This document shows, in pieces, positions 41,164 through 48,776 of a stretch of DNA of 64,000 nt (position 1 is its first letter; each line of letters begins with the position of its first letter). This stretch comes from 21-14-0-10-47-8 sp966211455 (GTDB lineage Bacteria > Bdellovibrionota > Bdellovibrionia > Bdellovibrionales > Bdellovibrionaceae), in assembly GCA_966211455.1 (NCBI GenBank), contig CBIHNI010000012.1, forward strand, positions 62,001 through 126,000, read 5' to 3'. Both the position numbers and the translations under genes were made by a program. The notes beneath the pieces are model-generated. The model saw only the letters and a program-made list of their open reading frames with translations. It made no database searches and was not told where the DNA came from.

Positions 41164-41196
41164 AATTGCCATCAAAAACTTTGAATTTCAATCAAA

Positions 41197-41898
41197 CTAG
41201 AGGATCGCGGCCATGACCCCATACACAACAGCTGTCAGAATAAAGCCACAGGTGATGACGCCTTTTACCGTTTGCATCGGTCCTAGCTTTCCTTTCACCG
41301 CGTTGCCTTCAACCAAAAGCCACAGAACAATCAAAACCGCCGAAAGCGCCCCGACATTGGATTCCGGAGTCACCGCAATCGGTAAATGGCTGGCCGCGCC
41401 CATAAAGAAGAGCATCGGGATCGAAAGCAAAGTGTTCGTGCGTGACGCCAACAAAGCCGTCGGTCCCGCTTTCGCGGCCTCGGGAAGAGCCGCTCCACCC
41501 GCCGCAACCTGGGTCGCAGATGCGATCACGATTTTTTGATTTGGCCAGATGATAAACCAAACATTCGCCCACATGGTCAGACCCATTGCGGCTCCGGTCA
41601 GAATCGCAATACCCCATGAGCTACGGAAAACCTCGAAGCCCGCCTGGTGTCCTTTGATCATCAAAATCAAAACGCCCGTCAGCATGGTCCACATCGCGCC
41701 CCAACGGAACCACCACATGGCCTTCGGTAAAAGAATGCGCAGGATTCCTGATTTTGTTGCGGCATCGGCTTCCGCCATGGTCGCGCCCTGAACAAAATTG
41801 AAATAATAAAGATGACCGATCCACATAACGCCGAAGAAATAATGCAGCCAGCGCAATAGAAACTGAATGCCATCCATTGTGAACAGAGCAGAACTCAT
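41197..41898 (-). CDS. Urate oxidase N-terminal (PuuD-like) membrane protein
   Basis: Length 233 aa with AAGGAG before the ATG. Membrane segments are visible at about 12-32, 68-86, 95-115, 160-178, 184-200 and 212-232. The family pattern is WLHYFFGVMWIGHLYYFNFVQG near the N-terminus, then MWWFRWGAMWTMLTG, MWANVWFIIWPNQK and SIPMLFFMGAASHLP. In PuuD, this membrane domain is fused to a cytochrome c and oxidises urate; here the cytochrome is a separate lipoprotein in the next gene. The histidines that would bind haem are in WLHYFFG and WIGHLYY. Urate as substrate is not proven, since no other purine-catabolism gene is near. Confidence 0.82.
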   Translation of the reverse strand: MSSALFTMDGIQFLLRWLHYFFGVMWIGHLYYFNFVQGATMAEADAATKSGILRILLPKAMWWFRWGAMWTMLTGVLILMIKGHQAGFEVFRSSWGIAILTGAAMGLTMWANVWFIIWPNQKIVIASATQVAAGGAALPEAAKAGPTALLASRTNTLLSIPMLFFMGAASHLPIAVTPESNVGALSAVLIVLWLLVEGNAVKGKLGPMQTVKGVITCGFILTAVVYGVMAAIL

Positions 41899-41934
41899 GA
41901 TGTGACTCCTTGTTGGTGTTCTCGAAACCCAAGA

Positions 41935-42582
41935 TTATCTTGTAGTTACGCTACCACTCGAGTCATTGCGTGCTGTGTTAAGAAAGGTCTCAAAATCGGT
42001 GCGCATCTCACCTTGGGTGTAGTGAATAAGAAGCCGCGCAACATAGCGTTTGCCGACCTCGACATGCTTCTTGGCCGGGGTTCGCTCGGCCGATTCAAAG
42101 AACTGAAGAAAGGTCGAAGCCGTTGCCAGCATGACGTTCACCAAGAATTGAATCTCATCCGCAGCTGAAATCGGGGTCATCCACCCCTGCTTCAGCCAAC
42201 GCTTGTACATCAAGGTCATCAGCTTCAGGACCTTGTTGATATGGACTTTCCACATTTTCGAAAGTTGAGCGTCTTTGCGACGAAGATAGTACATTTCCCG
42301 ATGGAAAAATCGATAGCGCCAGAAAAGCTCAAAATTTTTCTCGATCAGCTCAAGCGGATGCTGCAATCGTCCCGCTTTTTTTGTCTTCCAAAGCTCATAG
42401 GTCTCTTTGGTCATCTGACGGAAGATCTGACGAATGATTTCCTCTTTGTTGGCAAAGTGAAAATACAGATTTCCGGGGCTGATATTGAGCTCTTTAGCGA
42501 TGTGATTGGTGGTCACCGCAACGATCCCGTTGCGATTGAAAAGCTCGATTGAAGTCTGGACGATGCGGTCTTTTGTTTTCAT
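41935..42582 (-). CDS. TetR-family transcriptional regulator
   Basis: Length 215 aa from ATG 42582 (MKTKDR); a TTG at 42630 would add 16 residues. The N-terminal helix-turn-helix is typical: ILQT-like entry (IVQTSIELFNRNG), then VAVTTNHIAKELNISPGNLYFHFANKEEII. The long helical C-terminal domain would bind a ligand or dimerise. Its stop lies 36 nt before the PuuD-like gene on the same strand, so it likely regulates its own operon. The ligand is unknown. Confidence 0.9.
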   Translation of the reverse strand: MKTKDRIVQTSIELFNRNGIVAVTTNHIAKELNISPGNLYFHFANKEEIIRQIFRQMTKETYELWKTKKAGRLQHPLELIEKNFELFWRYRFFHREMYYLRRKDAQLSKMWKVHINKVLKLMTLMYKRWLKQGWMTPISAADEIQFLVNVMLATASTFLQFFESAERTPAKKHVEVGKRYVARLLIHYTQGEMRTDFETFLNTARNDSSGSVTTR

Positions 42583-42697
42583 AGCGATTTTTTTCAAATC
42601 TGTCTTCGTATAGGGTTGCTTAAAATGCAAATAAAAAGCGCGTTCTTTGCCAAGTCAATGATTCCCAGAATTTATCAGGCCCTTTTGCGCTTCCTGG

Positions 42698-42727
42698 TTG
42701 AAACCGCCCAGAAACTGGCTTCATAAT
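42698..42727 (+). promoter_or_regulatory. Promoter of the PBP gene, probably leaderless
   Basis: TTGAAA (42698-42703) and CATAAT (42722-42727) are 18 nt apart, and 6 nt separate the -10 box from the ATG at 42734. Predicted transcription begins at the start codon. Confidence 0.5.
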
Positions 42728-42733
42728 TGAGAG

Positions 42734-44053
42734 ATGCGAGTATTCCAGAAGCGGAAGTGGGTCTACGCCTTCACAGGGATGTGTGTGCTATTCGCGGGTA
42801 CCAGTCTTTACTGGACCTTTCGCGAGCTACCTGAAGAAGTTAAAGAAGTTGCCCGTGTCGAAAAACTGAATCAATTTCGAAGCCTGTTAGCCGAGCAGAT
42901 CGGACCGGGCATCATCAACAATCAATGGGCCTCCGAAGTCACCCTTCCGGGCGATGATGGACCGATCAAGGGTTCGATCCAATACACGATCGACCCCGAG
43001 CTTCAAAAAGCATCCGAAAAGCTGCTGAAAAGCTACAAGCCGGACTATGGCGCGATCGTCATGATGGACGCCGAAACCGGCCGAATCCTGTCATTGGCGA
43101 GCTTCCAGAAAAGCAATCAAAACGCCGAAAACCTGGCTTTGCGCGGGTCTTTCCCGGCGGCTTCGATCTTTAAGATCGTCACGGCGACCGCAGCTTTGGA
43201 CAAATACGATGTCACCCCTGACACCCGTGTGGCCTTCAACGGTGGCAATCACACTTTGTACAAAAAGAACGTGATGTCCGACAAGGTCAACCGCTGGACT
43301 CGCAACATGAGCCTGCGCGAAGCCTTTGCCCGGTCGATCAACACGGTTTTTGGCCGTCTGACCCTGGAACGACTGGCCCCCCAAGATCTCGAAGAGTACG
43401 CGACCCGCTTTGGTTTCAACACCAAGTTTCAAACCGATCTGATGTTCGAACACGGGGTCACCGAAATTCCGAAAGAGAAAAGCTTCCACCTGACCGAAAT
43501 GGCTTCTGGCTTTAACAAGGTCACCCGCATGAGCCCGGTTCAAGGTGCCATGATCGCAGCTTCGATTGTGGAAGACGGTGTGATGCGCGTTCCTTACATC
43601 GTTGAAAAAGTAAAAGGCCCGGATGGCCAAGTGCTGTTCAAATCTGAGCCGATCACTTTGACCCACACGATGACTCCGCAAGGGGCCGACAAGTTGAAAG
43701 AGCTGATGGAAGCCACCATCCGCCAAGGAACCTCGCGCAAATCTTTCCGCACTTTGGTGAAAGATAAAAAACTGCGCGAGCTGATCGTCGGCGGCAAAAC
43801 CGGCTCTCTGACTGGCGACAATCCAAAAGGAAAAGTTGACTGGTTTGTCGGCTACGCCACGGACGAACGCCAGAAAATCGCAATCGCCGCTTTGACCGTG
43901 AACGTGAATTATTGGACGGTGAAGTCAGCATATCTCGCGCAGTCTTTGTTCCGCACTCACTTCAAAGAGCAGTTCTCTCGGGATAACGAGAAGTTCTTCA
44001 ACGCTTCCAACGAAGCCAGCCAACATCAAGACCGCGAACCTGCAAACGAGTAA
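42734..44053 (+). CDS. Penicillin-binding protein transpeptidase
   Basis: Length 439 aa. One N-terminal anchor (about 11-28) precedes a short linker and a transpeptidase domain from about residue 85. The three active-site motifs are in place: SIFK (Ser near 144), SIN (near 202) and KTGS (near 355). The short region before the domain lacks the usual PBP dimerisation module, so it resembles monofunctional class B or elongated-type D,D-transpeptidases of reduced size. It would cross-link peptidoglycan in the periplasm. No ftsW/rodA partner is close. A Glu/Gln/Asn-rich tail ends the protein. Confidence 0.9.
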   Translation: MRVFQKRKWVYAFTGMCVLFAGTSLYWTFRELPEEVKEVARVEKLNQFRSLLAEQIGPGIINNQWASEVTLPGDDGPIKGSIQYTIDPELQKASEKLLKSYKPDYGAIVMMDAETGRILSLASFQKSNQNAENLALRGSFPAASIFKIVTATAALDKYDVTPDTRVAFNGGNHTLYKKNVMSDKVNRWTRNMSLREAFARSINTVFGRLTLERLAPQDLEEYATRFGFNTKFQTDLMFEHGVTEIPKEKSFHLTEMASGFNKVTRMSPVQGAMIAASIVEDGVMRVPYIVEKVKGPDGQVLFKSEPITLTHTMTPQGADKLKELMEATIRQGTSRKSFRTLVKDKKLRELIVGGKTGSLTGDNPKGKVDWFVGYATDERQKIAIAALTVNVNYWTVKSAYLAQSLFRTHFKEQFSRDNEKFFNASNEASQHQDREPANE

Positions 44054-44128
44054 TGAGCCTGTCCGACCACCGGATCTCGGTTCTTATTAAATTCATTTCT
44101 ACTTAGATTCTTAGTTTGCAAAAAGGAA

Positions 44129-44162
44129 AAGCGACCCCGGCTAGGCGCCCCCGCGGTCGCTT
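44129..44162 (+). terminator. Terminator-like hairpin after the PBP gene
   Basis: AAGCGACC pairs with GGTCGCTT over 8 bp. The 18-nt loop is GC-rich and carries a 17-base sequence also found, inverted, at 56403-56419. The T-run is interrupted, so termination is likely but not assured. Confidence 0.5.
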
Positions 44163-44177
44163 CTCTGAAACGGACTT

Positions 44178-44199
44178 CTCCTCTCTACAACAGAGGAGG
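44178..44199 (+). promoter_or_regulatory. Hairpin sequestering the ribosome site of the 52-codon ORF
   Basis: CTCCTCT at 44178-44184 pairs with AGAGGAG at 44192-44198 across a 7-nt loop. The right arm is the Shine-Dalgarno sequence (AGAGGAGG) 5 nt before the ATG at 44205. A following TTTTT also makes it terminator-like. Confidence 0.5.
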
Positions 44200-44204
44200 T
44201 TTTT

Positions 44205-44363
44205 ATGTCTAGAAGGCGTATTCCCCAATACTCTTTCAGTCATATGTTAGAACGGCATTTTTCAAAGAAAACTAAAGCTCGATTGGAAGTTTACTTGATA
44301 CGGCGATCCGCAGGGTCACCTACCGAAAAATCACCGGAGCAAATCCGCCGTATGGCGTTTTGA
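44205..44363 (+). CDS. Small basic protein of unknown function
   Basis: Length 52 aa. AGAGGAGG 5 nt before the ATG is one of the strongest ribosome sites in the window, which is the main support for this frame. The protein starts MSRRRIPQYSFSHMLERHF and continues with helix-forming SKKTKARLEVYLIRRSAG; it is strongly basic with no membrane segment. It could bind nucleic acid. Its end overlaps the convergent ATP-grasp gene by 44 nt. No family recognised. Confidence 0.45.
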   Translation: MSRRRIPQYSFSHMLERHFSKKTKARLEVYLIRRSAGSPTEKSPEQIRRMAF

Positions 44364-45471
44364 GATTTGTGACCTGCCCCTGGTAAATACGGGCGACGAC
44401 CATTTGCACTTGGTCTTGGTAAGCATAGAAGCGCAGATCGTATTTGAAGGCCTGCTCCCCGTCTGGGGTTTGAAATTTCAGTTCGGGGGCCGGAACAAAT
44501 TCTTGCGCGATAAAGTCCGCATTCAGAATCTCATCAAAAGCCCGGCGCGAGATATTGGCCCCGCGATAACTTTGCTTCGCACCGAAAGCGCGTTTCGGCT
44601 TGAAGAAAAATTTCTTTCTTTCTGACCAAACATCTTCCGCACTGTTTGCGTGAATATCTTTGGCGAACGGAAGATTCTTTTGCACAGCCGGCCTGAAAGC
44701 CTGAACGCCGCCATCCAGTTTGGCCCAGAAATCCTCATTGCTCCAGTCAATCATGCGCTGCTTATCCGCCAGAAGCATGTACTCGAATGGATTGGGCGAG
44801 TAGCAGATACTTTTGTTCAAGAATTGTTCGCGCAGTTTTTTGGAAGCATCTTGCTCAAAATAGAAATCGGTCAGACGATTGTAAACGAAATCCACAGCCG
44901 GAACATTTCGGTAATCAGCGATGACCGTCTTCCAGCCCCATTTTTGAAAATAGGATTGATAGATTAGAAATTCAGAGAAAAGCCGTTGCTGCTCGGGCTC
45001 TTCGTCGATGATCGCGACCTGAAAGCCTGACGCCGGCTTTCCGTTCAGCTTCATTTCAGTTTCGATGCAAGCCTTCAGATCGTCCATCTGAAAACCTGAA
45101 ACCGGCATCGAAAGGCCGCGCATCTTGTACATTTCAGAACCCAAAGCCAAGAACGAAGCATTGGTGTTGATCTCGATCAATTTCAGGCTGCCATTGGCAT
45201 CGACATGAAAATCGTAGCTCATGCAGATGGCTTTGTTGCCCGGATCTTTCAGCCCACGCCGTGCGATCTCGTCCGACAAAGCCGCTTGATAACTTTTGTT
45301 TTCGCGCAGAAGAAAACAGGCATGCACAAAATCTTGCGCTTCTTTCAGCACCGATTGCGGCAGACGAATTTCAAACGGAGATAAAAGCTGTGGCGAGATG
45401 AGCTCATCCAGCTTCTCTTTTTGGAGAGATGGATGAGCCGTCAGCAAATGAGAAATGAATTTCTCTTTCAA
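44320..45471 (-). CDS. ATP-grasp-like protein
   Basis: Length 383 aa with a TTG start at 45471, 3 nt after the peroxiredoxin stop; no in-frame ATG occurs until about residue 85, so TTG with coupling is preferred. SLKLIEINTNASF (about 115-127), FFFKPKRAFGAKQSYRGANI (about 285-304), FIAQEFVPAPE and KYDLRFYAY match the strand pattern of glutathione-synthetase-like ATP-grasp enzymes: nucleotide-binding Lys, the Gly-rich loop and a metal-binding Glu/Asn set. Such enzymes join a carboxylate to an amine using ATP. Coupling to peroxiredoxin hints at thiol or antioxidant metabolism, which is only an inference. Confidence 0.72.
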   Translation of the reverse strand: MKEKFISHLLTAHPSLQKEKLDELISPQLLSPFEIRLPQSVLKEAQDFVHACFLLRENKSYQAALSDEIARRGLKDPGNKAICMSYDFHVDANGSLKLIEINTNASFLALGSEMYKMRGLSMPVSGFQMDDLKACIETEMKLNGKPASGFQVAIIDEEPEQQRLFSEFLIYQSYFQKWGWKTVIADYRNVPAVDFVYNRLTDFYFEQDASKKLREQFLNKSICYSPNPFEYMLLADKQRMIDWSNEDFWAKLDGGVQAFRPAVQKNLPFAKDIHANSAEDVWSERKKFFFKPKRAFGAKQSYRGANISRRAFDEILNADFIAQEFVPAPELKFQTPDGEQAFKYDLRFYAYQDQVQMVVARIYQGQVTNLKTPYGGFAPVIFR

Positions 45472-45474
45472 AAA

Positions 45475-46002
45475 CTATTTTCCAGGTTTGACGTGAGCTT
45501 TGCCTTTTTTCCAGCCGGCACCGCACAGCTCGCCTGATTGGCAAGCTTGCAAAACGCGCAGGATTTCATCCGCATCACGGCCCACATTGGTGTTGTGAAT
45601 ACCCATGTACTGGATTTTTTGTTCTGGATCGATAATGAAAGTTCCACGGGTTGCAATGCCAGCCGCTTCCATCAACACACCATAATCGCGAGAAATGCGT
45701 TTGGTCAGATCCGCCAACAATGGGTAACCCAAATCGCCCAGATCATCTTTCAACCAGCGCTTGTGCGAGTGAACCGAATCCACCGAGCAGCCCAGAACTT
45801 CGGCTTTGGCCGCTTTGAAGTCCGCCAACTTATCGCGGAACTGAGTGATCTCGGTCGGGCAAACAAAAGTAAAATCCAAAGGATAGAAAAACAGGACGAC
45901 CCATTTTCCTTTGTAATCAGAAAGAGCGACGCGTTTGAATTCGCCTCCGTCGACAACGGCTTGTGTTTCGAACTGCGGTGCGGGTTGATCGATCATCGGC
46001 AT
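45475..46002 (-). CDS. 2-Cys peroxiredoxin (AhpC/Prx1 type)
   Basis: Length 175 aa from ATG 46002, set by AAGGAG 6 nt upstream. The peroxidatic Cys is in DFTFVCPTEI at about residue 48, with the conserved Thr and the downstream Arg. The resolving Cys is in SGELCGAGWKKG near the C-terminus (usually VCPAGW). It reduces hydrogen peroxide and organic peroxides with a thiol donor in the cytoplasm. A trxB gene is present at 25387. The ATP-grasp gene follows after 3 nt. Confidence 0.94.
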   Translation of the reverse strand: MPMIDQPAPQFETQAVVDGGEFKRVALSDYKGKWVVLFFYPLDFTFVCPTEITQFRDKLADFKAAKAEVLGCSVDSVHSHKRWLKDDLGDLGYPLLADLTKRISRDYGVLMEAAGIATRGTFIIDPEQKIQYMGIHNTNVGRDADEILRVLQACQSGELCGAGWKKGKAHVKPGK

Positions 46003-46087
46003 ATTTACTCCTTGCGTTAACAATGCGATTTGGAAAAGCTGCTCTCATGTTGTTGCCATAGAAAGAGAAATAAGCCAAGACTTGGCC

Positions 46088-46867
46088 ATGTCCGATAAAG
46101 TCAAACTGGTCTCATGGAACGTCAATGGAATCCGCGCAAGTTCGAAGAAGGGTTTGCTTCAATTTGTGCAAGATGAAAAACCCGATATCTTATGCTTACA
46201 AGAAACAAAAGCGCATATCGATCAGTGTGAAGAACCGCTTCGCAAACTGGGCTACGAGAACAGTTACTGGTCATCAGCTGTACGCAAAGGCTATTCGGGT
46301 GTGGCGACTTTCGTGAAACCAGAGCCGATTAAAGTTTCAACCGGCATCGACGTGCAAGAGTACGATTCGGAAGGCCGTTTTGTGATCACCGAACATGGCT
46401 ACTTTGATCTTTACAATATTTATTTTCCAAATGGTGGATCGGGTGAAACCCGACACAATTTCAAACAGGCCTTTCTGAAAGATCTGAACGCGCATTTGAA
46501 ACCGAAATTAAAGGCTGGCAGGCCGATCATTGTGGTGGGCGATTACAACGTGGCTCACAAAGAAATCGACATCTACGATCCGGTTCGTCTGTCGAAAGAA
46601 AGCGGTTTCTTACCAGAAGAGCGCGCTTGGTTCGACAGCTTCTTAGAGCTCGGATTTATCGACACCTTCCGCTATTACCATCCCGGTGAAAAGGATCGTT
46701 ACAGCTGGTGGTCTTATCGCGAGCTGGCCCGACCCACCAACCGCGGTTGGCGAATCGATTACATCTGCGTTTCAAAAAATTTGGAAAAGAATCTGCGTTC
46801 GGCCGAAGTGTTGGATCAAGTTGAAGGATCGGATCACTGTCCCGTGATTGCCGAGCTGGAGTTCTAA
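46088..46867 (+). CDS. xth: Exodeoxyribonuclease III (AP endonuclease family)
   Basis: Length 259 aa from ATG 46088; the frame opens with a TTG 6 nt earlier. Metal- and substrate-binding residues are in LVSWNVNGIRAS, CLQETKA (Glu), VVGDYNVAH (the Asp-Asn pair), RIDYICVS and the catalytic GSDHCPV near the end. The length is standard for ExoIII. It cuts DNA at abasic sites and degrades 3' ends during base excision repair. The FxsA gene follows after 2 nt. Confidence 0.95.
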   Translation: MSDKVKLVSWNVNGIRASSKKGLLQFVQDEKPDILCLQETKAHIDQCEEPLRKLGYENSYWSSAVRKGYSGVATFVKPEPIKVSTGIDVQEYDSEGRFVITEHGYFDLYNIYFPNGGSGETRHNFKQAFLKDLNAHLKPKLKAGRPIIVVGDYNVAHKEIDIYDPVRLSKESGFLPEERAWFDSFLELGFIDTFRYYHPGEKDRYSWWSYRELARPTNRGWRIDYICVSKNLEKNLRSAEVLDQVEGSDHCPVIAELEF

Positions 46868-46869
46868 AG

Positions 46870-47400
46870 ATGTTACTGCTGCTTTTGATTTTTCCTTTCG
46901 CGGAAGCTTTTATGTTTTACAAATTCATCCAGGCTTACAGCTTTTTGGATGCCGTTTTCTTGGTGATGCTGTCCGGCGTTCTGGGCGTGGTCATTATGAA
47001 AATGCAAGGCAAAGCAACCTTGCTGCATTTCCAGCGCGATTTGATGAGCGGTAAACTTCCGGATAAACAGATTTTGCATCGAGCACTGGTGGTGGTCGGT
47101 GGACTTTTGCTTTTTGTTCCTGGGATTATTTCGGATATTTTGGGAATTCTGTGCATCCTTCCCGGGAGCCGCCATCTCTTTGCCTGGTACCTGAAAAAGA
47201 TGTTCCAAAAAGGTCTTTTGAAAGGCAGCGTCTACTTTGGTGGATTCGGCGCAGGCCGTCCATCGGGCCCCAGTATGGGAAATATGGGTGGAATGCGCGG
47301 TGGTTTTACTTACCGCGAGCAAGCGCCACTTGAGCGTGATGCACAGGTTGTCGATATCGAGCCAATCGAGATCACTCATCAAAAAAAGACAGACAGCTAA
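46870..47400 (+). CDS. fxsA: FxsA-family membrane protein
   Basis: Length 176 aa. Two to three membrane segments lie in the first 95 residues (LLLLLIFPFAEAFMFYKFI, AVFLVMLSGVLGVVIM, VVVGGLLLFVPGIISDILG), including the family signature GLLLFVPGIISDILGILCILPG. The C-terminal half is Gly/Met-rich and soluble, ending in a charged tail. FxsA overproduction in E. coli eases exclusion of phage T7 by the F plasmid; its normal function is unclear. It is co-transcribed with the exonuclease gene, since only 2 nt separate them. Confidence 0.9.
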   Translation: MLLLLLIFPFAEAFMFYKFIQAYSFLDAVFLVMLSGVLGVVIMKMQGKATLLHFQRDLMSGKLPDKQILHRALVVVGGLLLFVPGIISDILGILCILPGSRHLFAWYLKKMFQKGLLKGSVYFGGFGAGRPSGPSMGNMGGMRGGFTYREQAPLERDAQVVDIEPIEITHQKKTDS

Positions 47401-47478
47401 GATCGACGCTGGAGCATTCACTCTGGGTCACCGATCTTCTCGCCGGTGCGTCGACGAGACGGCCACGCGGAGCTTGGG

Positions 47479-47495
47479 CTTATGAGGGTCATAAG
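47479..47495. promoter_or_regulatory. Perfect palindrome upstream of aspartokinase
   Basis: CTTATGA and TCATAAG flank GGG, 48 nt before the lysC start. Its length and symmetry fit an operator half-site pair. No -10/-35 pair was clear enough to place it relative to transcription. Confidence 0.35.
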
Positions 47496-47543
47496 TAAAT
47501 CTCGCTTTCCAAGCAGGATGGGCTGGGATAGATTTTTTTCGGC

Positions 47544-48776
47544 ATGAATACGACTCCATCTCAAATTGCAGAAAAAATCGTCGTCAAAAAATACGGAGGC
47601 ACTTCGGTTGGCTCTTTAGAGCGCATCGAAAATGTCGCAGATCGTTTGGTCGAAGATATCAAGCGTGGCGAAGTGCCAATCGTCGTGGCTTCGGCCATGT
47701 CGGGTGAAACCAACCGATTGGTGGCCATGGCGGAAAAGATCGATCCTGAATATCGCGGCCCTGCTTACGACATGCTGGTCGCATCCGGTGAACAGGTCTC
47801 GATCGCGCTGCTGGCGATCGCTTTGCAAAAACGCGGCGTCAAAGTTCAGGCTCTTTTGGGATTCCAATTGGGCATTCAAACTGACAAAGTCTACTCGAAA
47901 GCTCGCATTCAAAAAATCGATGGCGATAAACTTTTGCGTCTTTGCCAAGACGGAATCGTCCCGATCGTGGCCGGCTTCCAGGGCGTGGATGAAGAAGACA
48001 ATATCACCACCTTGGGCCGCGGCGGCTCGGATACGACGGCGGTGGCATTGGCGGCCGCGATTCAAGCCAAAGAATGCGAAATCTACACCGATGTGGCCGC
48101 CGTCTGCACGGCCGATCCCCGCCTGGTTCCGGGCGCGAAAGAGCTCGCGAAAGTTTCTTTTGAAGAGATGATGGAAATGGCCGCCCTTGGCAGCAAGGTC
48201 TTGCACATCCGCTGTGTCGAGATCGCGGCCAAATACGGAATTCGCATCCATTTGCGTTCGACTTTTGAATCCCGCCAAGGAACTTGGATCGTTCCAGAAG
48301 GAGAAATGATGGAACACGCTCTGGTGACCGCGGTCACCCATGATGCCAACACTTATGTTTTTGCTTTGCATCCGATTCCGGCCGGAACGGGCTTCTTGGG
48401 CGAATTGTTTGAAAAGCTTTCCGCACGTGGCGTGGTGGTCGATATCATCACCCAAAGCGATACCGGCAGCGGTCAGCGATTGGCATTTTCAGTGACCAAA
48501 GAAGACGTCGCTTTAACCCGACAAGTTTTAAAAGAGCATCTGACCCCGAACGTGGTGGTTGAAACCATGGAAGCCATGGCCAAGATTTCCGTGGTCGGCG
48601 TCGGTATGCGAAACCACCCGGGGGTGGCCGCGACATTCTTTAAAACTTTGGCGGAAGAAAAAGTCCCGGTGATGTTGGTGACCACGTCTGAAATCAAAAT
48701 CAGTGCGGTCATTGCCAACGAACATTTGCAAAAAGCAGCCGACCGTCTGGCCGGCGCCTTCAGTCTGCGAAACTAG
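47544..48776 (+). CDS. lysC: Aspartate kinase
   Basis: Length 410 aa, the usual monofunctional size. VVKKYGGTSVGS at about 12-23 binds ATP/aspartate, then LLASGEQVS-like MLVASGEQVSIALL, LGRGGSDTTAVALAAA and EIYTDVAAV follow. Two ACT domains (about 265-400) with SVVGVGMRNHPGVAATFF suggest feedback by lysine and/or threonine. It starts the aspartate-family pathway (lysine, threonine, methionine, diaminopimelate for peptidoglycan). The 143-nt upstream gap has no lysine-riboswitch pattern that I could find. The stop overlaps the convergent chemoreceptor by 4 nt. Confidence 0.95.
   Translation: MNTTPSQIAEKIVVKKYGGTSVGSLERIENVADRLVEDIKRGEVPIVVASAMSGETNRLVAMAEKIDPEYRGPAYDMLVASGEQVSIALLAIALQKRGVKVQALLGFQLGIQTDKVYSKARIQKIDGDKLLRLCQDGIVPIVAGFQGVDEEDNITTLGRGGSDTTAVALAAAIQAKECEIYTDVAAVCTADPRLVPGAKELAKVSFEEMMEMAALGSKVLHIRCVEIAAKYGIRIHLRSTFESRQGTWIVPEGEMMEHALVTAVTHDANTYVFALHPIPAGTGFLGELFEKLSARGVVVDIITQSDTGSGQRLAFSVTKEDVALTRQVLKEHLTPNVVVETMEAMAKISVVGVGMRNHPGVAATFFKTLAEEKVPVMLVTTSEIKISAVIANEHLQKAADRLAGAFSLRN

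Noticed and set aside
47401..47543. Lysine riboswitch before lysC
   Set aside because: The gap is shorter than the usual element and none of its conserved core segments could be found; only a 7-bp palindrome is present.
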